A DNA stretch of 64,000 nt, from positions 1,417,001 through 1,481,000 of the forward strand of contig SMMW01000511.1 of assembly GCA_004794655.1 (NCBI GenBank), in the 5' to 3' direction. The DNA is from Marisa cornuarietis (taxonomy: Eukaryota > Mollusca > Gastropoda > Architaenioglossa > Ampullariidae). A program made the position numbers and the translations under genes. Below the pieces are notes generated by a model that ran no database searches, was not told the origin of the DNA, and saw only the letters and a list, made by a program, of their open reading frames with translations. Below, piece after piece: positions 10,906-21,858 of this stretch (positions are counted from its first letter, which is position 1; the number at the start of each line of letters is the position of its first letter).

Positions 10906-12580
10906 AGGTGCCGTTAATTATTTGGCTATGAAGATATGATGCTTTAGCCTTGTAAATGCATTTTGCAACGCTTTGCTTTGCGGCATTATAAATTTCTTTG
11001 TGGATGACGAGTCCAGTCTTCCGCCAAACACGTTCAGCTCGTCGACGAGTGCGCTTCAGGTCACGAAGTTCGACACGGATCTGTGAATACCAAGGCGCAC
11101 ATCTGGACTGGCGCATCAGACGTCGAGACACTGGGTCACGTGGTCATCAGCCACTCTACTCAAAACACAGTCAAGTTGCTCAACGGAAGGTAGTTGGAGG
11201 GGCGCCATCTGCAGCTGTGCTTTGAATGCCAGTCTATCAACATTTCGTATTGAGCGAGTGGATCTAAAAACTGCCACCGATGATGGGCATTTGCGTTCAA
11301 GTTCGATCAGTACAGAGTAGTGGTCAGATGAGAGATCGTGGGAAACATCAACTGACTGGACTAAGTGGTCATCAGGTCGATGTATGACCCAGTCCAGGAT
11401 GTGATCTCTTTTGTGAGTTGGTTGCGACACGGACTGGACAAAACGAAAGGTGTGCAGCATTTCGGACAGTTTGACATTAGAGAGTTTGAGATCCACGACG
11501 TCTATGGAGGCGTGTGCGGCAACGAGAACGGCGAGCCTCTAAACCTACCCGTTTTGAGAAAGCGATTAGTTGGATTTTGTGGTTGTGATGATGTAGGGCG
11601 CGAATTCCCGTGACGCTACAGGTTGCCGCTCCCGCACGCGTCGCGCGCGCTTATTCTCAAACTCCCTAGTGTCAGGGTGAGAACGTTTGTCGAAGTGTAC
11701 ATTAACATCTCCAAGGAGTATTGCGGGTCCATTGAGCGCATTGCTATAATCCAAGAGATCATGGAATTCCGAGAAAAAAAAGTAGAGGCTTTGAGCTTGT
11801 TGCAGGCGCTTGGAGGGGGTCTGTAGATGAAGAGAAGGTGCATCGAACAATAAGGAGCCGAAGAGGAGACTTGTACAAATTCAAAAGACGTGTGAGGGAA
11901 CGATACGGCAGTAGTAAAAGACAGATTTCAGGAAGTAGCCCACCGGAGTAAGATCAACACACACACTCTCGTCGCCATGTTGTTTAAGCCACGTCTCAGT
12001 GATGATGAAAATATCAAGGTGGTGGTTTGTGACAAATTATACGATTTCAACTCGCTTCAGTGACTGTTTTGCAGACGATACAGACTGGGAGTTGAAAAGC
12101 CCAACATGGAGGCGAGTGTTCACTTGTAGGGTGCGGGAAACTTGGCAGTCTCCTGTTCTCAGACGATCATGTTGGTTTGGTCACTGACATGTAAAGTTGT
12201 TCGACCAGTTGGTCGGTCGTATTTCCAGCTGGTGTTACGGGTGATGATGTCAACTGGTTCACTTTGATCACGCCGATGCTGGTGTCGCCGACGACAAATG
12301 TTCAAAGTACGAAGCACGGTGCAAATCGCTGATGAGCGATCAGAAGTCTTAAACTTCAGGGATAAGAGTTCGTGCCTACCGTAGGTAATTTTCTTGTATG
12401 AGAGTGGCGAAACAAAGGCCGGGAGAGAGGATCGGTAGCCATGTCGGAGCACGTGGTGTAGTTGACAGAAGAAAGTACAGCGAAGAAAACTTTTAAAACG
12501 TCATTCCATAGTAGATAATGCCAAGCGAGGAAGCAGAAAATGGAGAACACATGAGAGAAAAAATCGGTCAATCACAGTGA
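10905..12580 (-). pseudogene. Different LINE, minus strand: endonuclease and linker only
   Basis: Read on the minus strand from 12571 to 10856, frames show TKNL-type N-terminal remnants, then YRPPPSACNKL, AILLGDVNVHFDKRSHPDT (GDxN block), THKRDHILDWVIHRP, SSDHYSVLIEL (SDH catalytic block) and RSRCAPWYSQIRVELRDLKR. This is the AP-endonuclease plus post-endonuclease region of a CR1/L2/Jockey-type LINE, distinct from the adjacent RTE-like piece. Several frameshifts are present. The RT half is missing at the low-coordinate side. The right-hand copy (52450-53736) preserves the N-terminal RRLDIFIITVTWLKQHGDE and PRPTRGGGTAIIYRSS more continuously. Confidence 0.75.
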
Positions 12581-13972
12581 AAATACATATAATTTGTAGA
12601 ACAACCCCATCCAGCACATGATGCGACAAGGGCAGGCAACTCACTTGCGTTGTCCTTTTACAAAACCTCTCTCCTCTGGCCTGGGTACAATCCTGTTATG
12701 TGTATGCCTCATAGATAATGGTCACTCAAGGGAGCTCAGCTCATTTCTACTATACCCCCCAGCCAAGGTATGCATAGTCTGCACGTACTATGTGTAACTT
12801 AGACTCTATGTTCTTACATACCAGCCTGGTCGTTTGAGGACATCGGCTAAGCTGTTTACACACCGCAGTTTTGGGTCACTACATATTTTCAACTGTTTAT
12901 AGCTGCAGTTTGTCATCCATAAAAAGTTAAATATTTCCACATTCTGGTGTTCTTAGGGGCAGTGAATTTAAGTGGCTCACTATTACAAGTGTGTGGAGTG
13001 GACGAGTGTTCATTTGTCTTTTTCTGGTGATAGATTGCACAAGTCTAGAAAACGATTCATAAAATTAATAGAAGATTACAGATCCTTTTCTGCATTTGTT
13101 TGACACTTGATGATTGTAGCATCTCAACTGTGTTTTGGTGTTATACAATAATCATTACCACAGGCATGTAGGTACCTGTATACAAGGATAATATACTTCA
13201 GTAAGAAACAATACGTCTCGGTAATAAATGTAATATTTATCTATTATTATTAAATGTAGGAGAAGAAAGTTCTTGCTTGTTTTTAAATCTTCGGACTGAC
13301 TTGCTTCACCTGTAAAGCGTATCTTTCAAGTATAAGTAAGTTTATAGTATGATAACATTATTGTTAGACATGTGACAATGTATTTTTACTATATGTCATT
13401 TAAAATTTTTAAATACTTGAATCATTAAATGTTTGTGTATGACATTTAAGAGAGCATTGTGCTTACTGCTTTCAGTCTGCTTTGAATTTATTTTATTAAA
13501 GAAAATCCTGCCCATCCTCAGGTCCAAGACTTTGCCCTTACATACAGACAAGAGAACGTCCTTTGATGTGTCTTCAACCTGCTTTGTCTTTTATAACTGT
13601 TTCTGAAATTATAATAAAAACTGAAGAGAGAATGAAAAGAAAAATTTCTGTAATGTGCAACAGTTTTATATATATATATATATTTGTACATCCTAATGTA
13701 AGTAATGTAAGGATAAATTTAAATAATTTATGTAATGGCAGAATTGATGTTAAATATGAAAAAATTAATCGGTGCATTTTGCTTTTTAAATACAATAAAT
13801 TCGATATTTTTCGTATTAAGCGAAGAATGTGATCTTAATGTACAAAATCCATTACTAGTCATTTGATTTATGACATTGTATTCACAACGTAAATATCATT
13901 TCCTCGTAATACAACAAAAGATTATTGTGAAGAAAAACGACTCGCACTAATGTTTTGGTCTGCTTGCGATTG

Positions 13973-13976
<4 letters not shown>
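12581..13976. other. Non-coding AT-rich stretch; 12796-13825 absent from the duplicate
   Basis: No supported gene. In the right copy GCACGT (about 54404) is followed directly by GATCTTGATG, which corresponds to 13827. About 1.03 kb is therefore either inserted here or deleted there. No terminal inverted repeat, clear target duplication or coding domain was found at its ends. A short (TA)n lies at about 13668-13683. Confidence 0.6.

Positions 13977-14032
<56 letters not shown>
13977..14032. repeat. (TG)n microsatellite
   Basis: About 28 TG units. The same site at 54558-54637 has about 40 units, so the tract length differs between the duplicate copies. Confidence 0.95.
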
Positions 14033-14037
<5 letters not shown>

Positions 14038-14843
14038 GTCAGGGATCGTGGATATAGTCCTGACTGGTTGAGAGTGTGCAGTATGTTGAAAGCGATAAAG
14101 CGAATGTCAGAAATGGAGTTAGCCCCCTTGTTTGTTTTGTGTAGCAGGGATAGTGACCCTTGGAAGTACGTTTGGTGTATGGTTTAGAACGCGTGACGTA
14201 AAAGGAGGTATGACGTGAGGTGTCGTCTGGGAGACTGAAGTTACTGAACACAGTAACAGCGTAGTGTTCCAGAACTTTCCAGGAATCGAGCTTCAGGACC
14301 CTTGCATCGTAGCTCAGCTGGTCGTGAGCTCAGCATTAGGCTGTGCAACGAGGTGCAAGTCGTTCCCATCATGCCGAGCGGCCCCGTACAACAAGGTAAC
14401 AGCCAGGTGCTGTCTCAGCTCGCTTCTGGCCTACGAACAAGGTGCGAGTTACCTGGAGAACGAGAACAGCACCTACTTCCAGCCTCTCACAGGTAATCAG
14501 TGTTAAGCCTTTTGTTCTTTTAGTTTTTCTTTGCACAAAAAGTTTTACCAATCAAGTGATTTTGTCGTTTTGTAAACGAGGAGGCATTTTGAACCCTATT
14601 TATTATCATCTTGAATAATCCTTTAATTCATTCATAAAATTTTATCCAAACGTTCTTTAAACGATAAAATGTGTGTGTAAAACTACCGAGAAAACAAAAA
14701 ACTGCGCGATACCCTCTAAGACTGCTAGCAGACACCAGCACAAACTGGTTGAAGAACCAATAAGAAAGCGAGAACACCTCACCCAAAAAAAAACACACAC
14801 ACCCACACACATGTAGGTACCTGCGTGCAAGTCCGTACTCGTA

Positions 14844-15164
14844 CTACGCCCTCCTTTCTTGGCACCCGGTGCATGTGGCACAAAAACGCCGGATGTCGCT
14901 GCACATCCCTGGCCAGTAATACCCGCGCCACACCCTGTCGCGCGTCTTACGTGACCCCAGGTGCCCTCCTGAGGCCGACAGGTGGGCCGCCTGTAATAAT
15001 TCATGCCTTAGGGGCTCCGGGACGACCACTTGTTCGTGCACGGCCCCACCAGGCTGGGCGTACTGTCGCCATAACAATCCCTGGTGCTGCACAAACGCAG
15101 TGGATCCGGTGCCCTGTGTCGAAAGCGGCCGCCCCTCGTCTGCTAGGCGCCTGACCTGCTGCAA
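14844..15164 (-). pseudogene. Gypsy integrase, N-terminal zinc-binding fragment
   Basis: The minus-strand frame reads VVVPEPLRHELLQAAHLSA, then SGGHLGSRKTRDRVWRGYYW and PGMCSDIRRFCATCTGCQ. This is the H-H-C-C zinc-binding module (HLSASGGHLG...C..C) at the start of Ty3/Gypsy integrases, including the typical YYWPGM block. The catalytic DDE core is absent: the frame ends shortly after CTGCQERRA at about 14844. It lies 12 bases downstream of the gag-protease ORF stop, so the reverse transcriptase segment was removed by internal deletion. Confidence 0.85.
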
Positions 15165-15176
15165 ACTTTCGTCCTC

Positions 15177-16634
15177 CTACTGCATCCTAGCCATCTCCTC
15201 GTCTCCCACTCCCAGCAGCTCGACATAGTTCTTGGTCAGGGCCCCCGTCTTGTGCTTCCGTGTGTACCGAGGCCTGGTCCATGCGGGTGGGCACACGCAC
15301 GGCGTTTCTCCGAGCACCGGTAGTTGCAGCTCCACGCCTTGTCCCGTCGTGAGCCTGTTGCCAATCACCACATCTTCCGCCAGTGTTGGGACGAGCGCAG
15401 CCTCCACACTCCCGTGGTAATATGGCGATTCCAGGTTAACGATGGCCGTCGGAGCTAGCGTCGATCCTGAGTTGGCGTAAAGTATTCGCCTGCTCCGTCC
15501 GGTAAGGCGGGGGGCTCGGACGAGGCTACTCCTCACGCACAAAAGGTCCGACCCCGTGTCGCGCAATGCCGTGACCTGACGACCATTTATGCGGACGCTT
15601 TTCCTGAAACGCTGGCGTCTCGCTCCTTCGGCGCTCTGGATACACAGCACCCGTCCTGGTCTTTCGTCAGCGTCGACTGTCTGAACTGCTGACACCGTCA
15701 AGTCTCTGGTTATAGACTCCCTTTCACGCCTCGGGCAGTCCCTCCTCATGTGCCCCCCCTGTCCGCAGTGAAAGCAAAACTGTTTTCTTCGGGTGTGGTC
15801 TGGGGCGGGCGCATAGCCCGCCTCTCTTCCTTGGTCCTCCTCCTTGGGACGTGGGGTGGTGGATGTTCGATGACTCCGAGCTGCATCCCTCGCCTCTGTG
15901 AACTGCTGGGCCAAAGTCGCCGCTTCCTCTACGTTTCTAGGCGCTCTTTCACGGATGAATGTAGCCAACTCGAGAGGCACGCCATTTATGAGTTGCTCCA
16001 TCAGCAACATGTCCCGCAGTTCTTCAAACGTAGCTTTCTTGCCCGCCAGTTCTAGCCAACGTGACAGGTATAACCCGGCCCTGGCTACGTATTGCTGGAA
16101 AGTTTCCCCTCCTTCTCGTCGGGAGGCTCTCAGTTTACGTCTGTAGGTTTCGGCCGTCAGGCGGAAACTCGTCAGGAGGGCGACTTTAAGGCGCATAGAC
16201 TCAGCCTCCATGCTTGGCCTAATGTGCCTCTCACCACCGTTACTGAGCCTGGCGATCTCCATATCGCGACGAAGCTTCTCAAATCGGATCCTCTCTTCTC
16301 TCTCCTCTCGTTTCTCCGCTCTCTCCCTCTCCTCTCGTTCTTTGGCAAAATCTATCAGCCCCCCGCCCGATAGCCCTAGCTCCTTGCCTATGCGTAAATA
16401 CCTCTCAAAGGCGAGCTCTCCGAACTGACTCCCAGGCATCGCGGATGGTGATGGTGAGACCCGACGTACGGGTGACTCGCCATCCTCAGCACCGCCCCCA
16501 AACGATGGACTCGACTCCTCACTGCGCGCTGCCATCTGCGCACGCGTGCGCGTGGCCACGGCTTCCTCCAGCTCTGACATGGGGAAACAAACAGAGAAAA
16601 GGGCTCGATCAGGAAGAACAGTGAACCGTCCCAC
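15177..16634 (-). CDS. Gypsy gag-protease polyprotein, 485 codons
   Basis: One uninterrupted frame. The N-terminal third is charged and coiled-coil-like (REERERAEKREEREERIRFE at about residues 105-125). A capsid-like region follows (LLTSFRLTAETYRRKLRASR; LINGVPLELATFIRERAPRN), resembling the SCAN-like capsid of some Gypsy gags. Next is a single CCHC zinc knuckle, CFHCGQGGHMRRDC, at about residues 285-298, and then an aspartic protease with the active-site motif ALRDTGSDLLCV and a later DVVIGN flap-to-C-terminal segment. The protein would package and process the element's RNA. The intact frame contrasts with the deleted pol, so the insertion is relatively young or the ORF survived by chance. 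An upstream in-frame start is possible; M at 16634 is simply the first one available. Confidence 0.9.
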   Translation of the reverse strand: MGRFTVLPDRALFSVCFPMSELEEAVATRTRAQMAARSEESSPSFGGGAEDGESPVRRVSPSPSAMPGSQFGELAFERYLRIGKELGLSGGGLIDFAKEREERERAEKREEREERIRFEKLRRDMEIARLSNGGERHIRPSMEAESMRLKVALLTSFRLTAETYRRKLRASRREGGETFQQYVARAGLYLSRWLELAGKKATFEELRDMLLMEQLINGVPLELATFIRERAPRNVEEAATLAQQFTEARDAARSHRTSTTPRPKEEDQGREAGYAPAPDHTRRKQFCFHCGQGGHMRRDCPRRERESITRDLTVSAVQTVDADERPGRVLCIQSAEGARRQRFRKSVRINGRQVTALRDTGSDLLCVRSSLVRAPRLTGRSRRILYANSGSTLAPTAIVNLESPYYHGSVEAALVPTLAEDVVIGNRLTTGQGVELQLPVLGETPCVCPPAWTRPRYTRKHKTGALTKNYVELLGVGDEEMARMQ

Positions 16635-16989
16635 CTACCACTGAGCTGCCGGAACAGACAGAAGGAAAAGCTGGCAGCACAATTGGCGGATGCCAAGAAG
16701 ATAAAACAGTGCGTAAACGGACCGAGAAAACAAAACCGACCGCGCGATCCGACACGTCGTCCGCGGCGCAAGTGACTGACCGACCGAAACAACAAGGAAA
16801 AAAAAACGCGGGTGAGTGCACGAGGTTCCCACACCCGCAGCCCGCCCGGCCCTGAGGGGAAAAACACACCCGCACACTCTTACACACCCGCACTAACTGC
16901 GCACAACAGACCCGCTACAAATATACAGACGTCACAAAACAGGACAAGTCTGCGCTCAAGGGTTCGAGGATAAAAGGGTTAGGTAAGTA

Positions 16990-17005
16990 CCCCGCATCTC
17001 CACCA
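16990..17005 (-). promoter_or_regulatory. Gypsy primer binding site
   Basis: On the minus strand, TGGTGGAGATGCGGGG begins 2 bases after the LTR end. It is complementary to a tRNA 3' terminus ...CCCCGCATCTCCA-CCA. The spacing and TGG start fit a Gypsy primer binding site. I could not assign the tRNA. Confidence 0.75.
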
Positions 17006-17007
17006 TA

Positions 17008-18683
17008 TGTCGCGGTCACGCCCCCCGGAGCCACTGGGATGCACAAACGCAGCCACTCACTCAGCCGCCACGCTCACACACTCGCTCAATCGGCCAGGGG
17101 TGGGACCGGACGTGCCTATCGAACTATGGATGAGCGTAGACCAAAACAAAGACATAGGAACAGTACAAACAAATTTATTACACACAGAAGAAAAAAAAAT
17201 AAAATAAAGAAAAAACAAAAGAGGAGCACAGATAAAACTAATGTAACACCTGTGCGTGCCCAAGCACCCACGTGTACGTAGCAGAAAAACACCAAGAGCA
17301 AAAGGGGGGGGGCCCACACACACACAAAAAAGGGGGGAACACACAAAACAAAAAGGGGGTGGGGTGACGTAGGGGACACCACACTGCACACGCCGTAGCG
17401 TAGCCCTGGGGGAGCAACTGCCCGTCACAATGTTCACTGTCCTGTGGCTCGCCTGTCCTGCGCAACGCTCCAGCGCTGGCCCACCTGAGAGAGGGGAGGG
17501 GTCGAGCAGGGGACACGACACCCGCACACACTGCGGTATAATAGTGGAGGGGCAGACTGTCTCACAGCACGGGCTCCCTCCCTCCTCCGGTCTGTCCAGC
17601 ACACCTCCGCAGGTCAGAAACCTGAGCAGCCCAGTGGTCACATGGGCTCCCGCGCGCAGCTCCGTCCGCCTGCAACTCCTGAGGAGGGCTTGGTCGTCCC
17701 GGGGACGCAGCCGAGTCACGTGCCCAAGAGTCGGCGATGAGGGAGACAAAGGCGATGATCCGATGACTGTGTGATGAAGAGTAAAGAAGGGATTTGGCAG
17801 GGGGGGGGCGTTATCAAGAGGACATGAAGATGAAGATAATGACGAAAACGACGATAATGACGAATACGAATAAGAAGAATAGGAGCCTGTGGAGGAAACA
17901 TAGCAAACCTCCATCAGCATGTGGTAAAAACAAGGCTTCCTCTCTAAGCCCCGCTCTCAGCTACGGGCTCTCACACAACAGTACATTCTAGAATACATTT
18001 CTCAACGTGAGCTGATCCCAACAACAACAATAACAACAACAAAGATACAGTCGCACACAAGCGCCGCGACTCACGGATCAGCAAACAAAAACAGCAAACT
18101 ACCTCCCGCACACCGAGCACACCCAAAATAATAGACATCCAACAGCAATGCACACACAACATTCTGCCTGCTTTCACGCAAACCCACATCCGCAGCCCTG
18201 AACCCCTAAGAACTAGATGGTGCGGAACCCCCCAAAAAAACGAACACTCACCCGAACGGCTCGTGAAAAGTCGATCGGTCGATCTGGTCAAACCATAAAG
18301 AGCTGGCTGGCAAGGCCCTGGTCTACCGGCACGTCCGGCACTGACCGATACCGAAGAAAACTCCCTCGGACCCAAAAACGCGCCACAAACTGCCCGCGCG
18401 GGGAGAGGGTGGCAAAAGGTAAGAGAGGAGGGGGGGATGACACCCGGCCCCGAACATACCTGCCGATGACCTTGCGAGCAACTGACGCGTGAAGATGACG
18501 CTGCGAGCCTCGCGCGGGTCTGAGCCCTGAGGTCCGCGGGGCGGACAGGGTAGCAGAGAAATGACCTGTCGCCTGATGCGACATGGCCCCCCCCACCCCT
18601 CGTCCGTCCGCGTAACCCCAAGACAGGCCAGCAGAATTCGAGTAAGACAGGAAAACTGAAATGAAAATCGCAGACACGCGACA
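17008..18683 (-). repeat. Gypsy 5' long terminal repeat (1676 bp)
   Basis: On the minus strand it begins TGTCGCGTGTC and ends GACCGCGACA, so the ends are TG...CA with a 7-bp inverted TGTCGCG/CGCGACA. It is immediately followed by the primer binding site. Long open frames inside (for example 17057-17920 minus, 287 codons) are low-complexity, Ser- and Pro-rich stretches and are not taken as genes. No partner LTR lies in the window. Confidence 0.75.
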
Positions 18684-19289
18684 ATATGTTTATCACCCTC
18701 AATTCTTTTTTTTCTTTTCTTTTAGCTGTTTCGATCACGCACATCAATGGTGCCCTCACACTGTCAGTTGTTGTTATCATTATGCTGATAAAGATACGAC
18801 TGATGATGTGTTTGTGACTGTCACACGATGTTACTTGTAGACCAGACAGTGTAGAAACTGTCGATGTTGCATATCTGGTGCTTGATGTACCAGCAGTTGT
18901 AGTTGGTTTTAACATCTCGTGCATTTTTATAGTAAGCACTGCTGTAGGAATAAGATTTCTTTGGTCTACTGAAAGTCCAAGACTTGCTTGTACTGTATGT
19001 GACTGGATAACAATCGGTTTTGAAATGATTTGAGCAATTTTATGAGTGCGGTATGGGGACTAAGTTCACATGGCACGTTTGAACAAAGTGAATCCACTCC
19101 CCTAGCGAGTGCTGCCATTATCTGTAGGATTTCCTTACTGAGTACAAACTAACTCCCTCTGAGTGTCAAAGAGAACATTCAGCAACAGCACAATGTGTCC
19201 TGGTCAGTTTTCTTTTACCGATGATTGCATCTTTTCTCTTCGACTTATGTTAGTGCAAACGGTGCTATTTTTAGAAATACGTTTATTTC
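18684..19289. other. Unassigned stretch
   Basis: Nothing recognised between the Gypsy LTR and the start of the RTE-like homology at about 19290. No paralogous segment was found elsewhere in the window. Confidence 0.5.
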
Positions 19290-21858
19290 GTCACTTCTTT
19301 CCCTCACCAGCAAGGTCTTCAGCAAGATTGTTTTGTCAAGACTGACGGCAACCGTTGAAAAAGACCTCCAGCATCAGCAAGCAGGATTTCGCCCTGGGCG
19401 ATCCTGCTCTGAACTCATTTTCATTCTGGGTCAGATTCTGGAGCAGAGTAACGAGTGGAACACACCGCTGTACATCAACTTCATCGACCTGGTTTTTGAC
19501 ATCATTGTAGTAGATAAGGGGGTAGAGCAGGGATGGGGGTAGGACATAATATTGTGGTGACGTGTCAAATGTGTCCCTTAGAAAGCTTGGACCGCGAGTT
19601 TAGCAGATTCCCAGAATAGGCAGTGCTCACACCCGGTCCTGGGTTACAGGTGTGGGTATTTTGATCTCAACCACAGTCAGAAAGCAACTGCTGAGGCATG
19701 AATTCCGTGGAAAAGCGTGAGCCGCGAAATATTCGAACTTCACGCATGGGTCATTCAGTGCACACACCTTAGCGGCCAGTGGGCTGCTGCTGCTGCTGCT
19801 GCTGCTACTGCTGAAGCTGATCCAGTTGACCAACTGTTGCTAAAGCCGAGCTGATACTAGAGATTCCACGCCGTTCTGCTACTGATTGGGGAGAACAAAC
19901 GCCACGCTGAAGGAAAGTTGCCAAAGCGAGACTGAACAACCGGAGCTGGCGAGAGGGCGATACGAATCTGAGCAGCGTTTCCGTGTGTCAAGCGACGGAG
20001 CTCCACCACCACCGGTTACAACCCACCGACTGAGGGGAGGGTCGTCGCGGTATCCGTGTACCCGAGCAGTAAGCCGAAGGTAGCCACGTCCTTGTGCACC
20101 GACTGTTACGTCCGGGGAGACCTCTAACGCAGGGCAGACGCGTGAGCTATCAACGAACGCCGGACTTCCATGAAACATGGCGTACAGACAGAAAGTAAGA
20201 CTTTCCTTTGGCACTAGGCCAGTTAAAGGGTGTTACGTACCCTAGTTGGTATCCTCCACTTTCGTCTACCAGGTGTTGAGACAGGACAGTTGAATTAGAG
20301 ACCTGAGTAACCTCAGTACAGTTAAAGGTATATGCAGTTTTGAGACTGCTGAAGACTTGCCTGTGTGCGGTCTGGTGCATTGAAGACTTGCTTGCGTGCA
20401 TTCGGTTAATGATAGTGGATATAAGTGTAGACAGTTGAGAGTAACTTTTGAAGACTTGCTTGTATGCGGTCTATTAACCAGTGTGTATTTAAGTGTATGC
20501 ACTCTAAAGACTGCTAGATATTTTCCTGTTGCGCAGTGTAGAACGTAAAAGACCTGCCTGTGAGCGGTCTAATGGTTGTGTACAATTTGGAAGGCTTAGT
20601 TTCGTAGCTACGTTAATTGTTGTGCCTTTACTCTATTTGTAGTTGTATATTTTCTCTGCGTATTGATTTGTCTGACTGCCTAGGGGCAGCGTTGTTGTGT
20701 ATTTAATTTAATTTTTTGTCGTTCATTTTGTAAATAAGTATGTGTCCGGGAAGGAACGTCCTGAACTGAAGCGATCTTGTGTTGTTATTTTGAAAGAGTG
20801 CGCGTGTCCGCGAAGAGTACGCGACAATCCTCCACCGCGAGTCCTTATGGAAGATCCTGAGGCATTATGGAGTCTCTGTGAAACTTGTCCAGGTCGTCGC
20901 AATGCTGTACAGTGATTACAAATCTCAGGAGGTCTGTGACACGGAGCTCACAGCCCCCTTCAGCATCAGTACTGGGGTCAAACAGGCCTGCATTCTGTCG
21001 CCGTTCCTCTTCATCCTGGCCCTGGACTGGATCATGATGAATTCCACCTACAGAGAGAGGAGAGGGATCAAATGGATCATGACTATGACAGCAACAACAA
21101 TGCTGGAAGACTTGGACTTTGCCGATGACATTGCCCTGTTGTCACACTGCCACCAAGACATGCAGGAGAAAACAAATGCCTTCTCAGAAACAGCTGGAAA
21201 CCTTGGCTTGAAGGTTGGCGTGAAGAAAACGAGAAGTATGAGAGTGAACGCCAGAGTCCAAGAAAACATCAAACTAAACGGAGAAGAGATTGAGGAAGTT
21301 GACAGCTTTACCTATCTTGGGTCCAAGATGTCCAACACCGGGATGCAGAGGTGGAGATTCAAGCCCGACTAGCCTCGCTTAGGAGCACATGGAAGGCAAA
21401 AAACATCAGCCAGACGATCAAGCTGAGAATCTCCAAGTCAAATGTGATCAGCACCCTCCTTTAAGGATCAGAATCATGGAAGATGACCAAAAACATCGGT
21501 AACAGGCTTGACGTCTTCCAAAACAGATGCCTCGGGCGCATACTTAACATTTTTTGGCCAAACACCATCACCAATGAAGAACTGAAATCGAGTCCATCAC
21601 CACGCAGGTTCAACGAAGGCGTTGGCGATAGATTGGACATGTGCTCCGCCAGCAGACAGCAGACCTCTCCAGAATCGCCCTACGATGGACTCCAGATGGC
21701 CAAAGAAAACGAGGCCGCCCAAAGGGAGTTTGGAGAAAAACAGTGGAAGGGGATATGAAAGGAAAGGGCTGGACATGGGGTTGACTGGAGCGGGTTTCAG
21801 CCGATCGACATCAGTGACGGTCTCTGTTGGATGTTTTATGTGCAAATAGCACAAAGAG
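19290..21858 (+). pseudogene. 5'-truncated RTE-like LINE, split by a solo LTR
   Basis: Homology to the better-preserved RTE at 47688-50389 starts at CACTTCTTTCC (about 19290). The first piece reads SKIVLSRLTATVEKD, QQAGFRPGRSCSELIF and EWNTPLYINFIDL to about 19500. The frame resumes at about 20827 with RESLWKILRHYG, then TGVKQACILSPFLFILALDW, DLDFADDIALLSH (catalytic DD at about 21118), NLGLKVGVKKTRSMRV, DSFTYLGSKMSNTG and VFQNRCLGRILNIFWPNTIT. Frameshifts follow after SNTG (about 21340) and at about 21590. The stretch after 21219 is duplicated at 59263-59935. It lies in intron 1 of copy B. Confidence 0.85.
19506..20826. mobile_element. Probable solo LTR nested in the RTE-like LINE
   Basis: The RT reading frame is interrupted between FIDL and RESLW by 1321 bp starting TGTAGTAGAT and ending ACGCGACA. 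The flanks are ATCAT (19501-19505) and ATCCT (20827-20831), a 5-bp duplication with one mismatch, and the second matches the expected RT sequence. Internally a motif like GAAGACTTGCYTGTRTGCGG recurs four times (20347, 20383, 20451, 20546), and a (GCT)n tract lies at 19785-19806. No coding domain is present. Orientation is not determined. Confidence 0.6.

Larger units (their letters stand above)
1..14235. repeat. Segmental duplication, left copy (pairs with 37361-54833)
   Basis: Read side by side, this stretch and 37361-54833 are collinear. Shared anchors include the first 88 bases (37361-37450), the pseudogene exon 1 (3526/38824), the inverted-repeat element (4370/39694), the 8590-8990 segment (50390-50760), the RTE endonuclease region (9240/50970), the reverse-strand LINE (10905/52450) and the (TG)n tract (13977/54558). 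Homology ends at a shared ...GAGACTGAAG (14240 and 54833), after which the copies diverge completely. The window starts inside homology, so the true left edge is outside. Differences are mainly insertions and deletions, listed separately. Orientation is the same, so this is a direct tandem-type duplication. Confidence 0.85.
14680..18683 (-). mobile_element. Ty3/Gypsy LTR retrotransposon, internally deleted, minus strand
   Basis: In element order (high to low coordinate): a 1.68-kb 5' LTR (17008-18683), a primer binding site, an untranslated leader, the gag-protease ORF (16634-15177) and an integrase N-terminal fragment (15164-14844). The sequence then leaves the element and rejoins host intron 1 homology at about 14680. 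Reverse transcriptase and RNase H are wholly missing between protease and integrase, and there is no 3' LTR. The element is GC-rich against its AT-rich surroundings. It sits in intron 1 of copy B and is incapable of moving on its own. Confidence 0.85.

Noticed and set aside
16388..16867. Minus-strand frames overlapping the gag start
   Set aside because: Shadow of gag and its leader in another frame; no domain.
17057..17920. 287-codon minus-strand open frame
   Set aside because: It lies wholly inside the Gypsy LTR, and is Ser/Pro-rich low complexity with no domain; the composition of the GC-rich LTR explains it.
17971..18939. 322-codon minus-strand open frame spanning the LTR end
   Set aside because: It crosses the LTR boundary into flanking DNA and has no recognisable domain.
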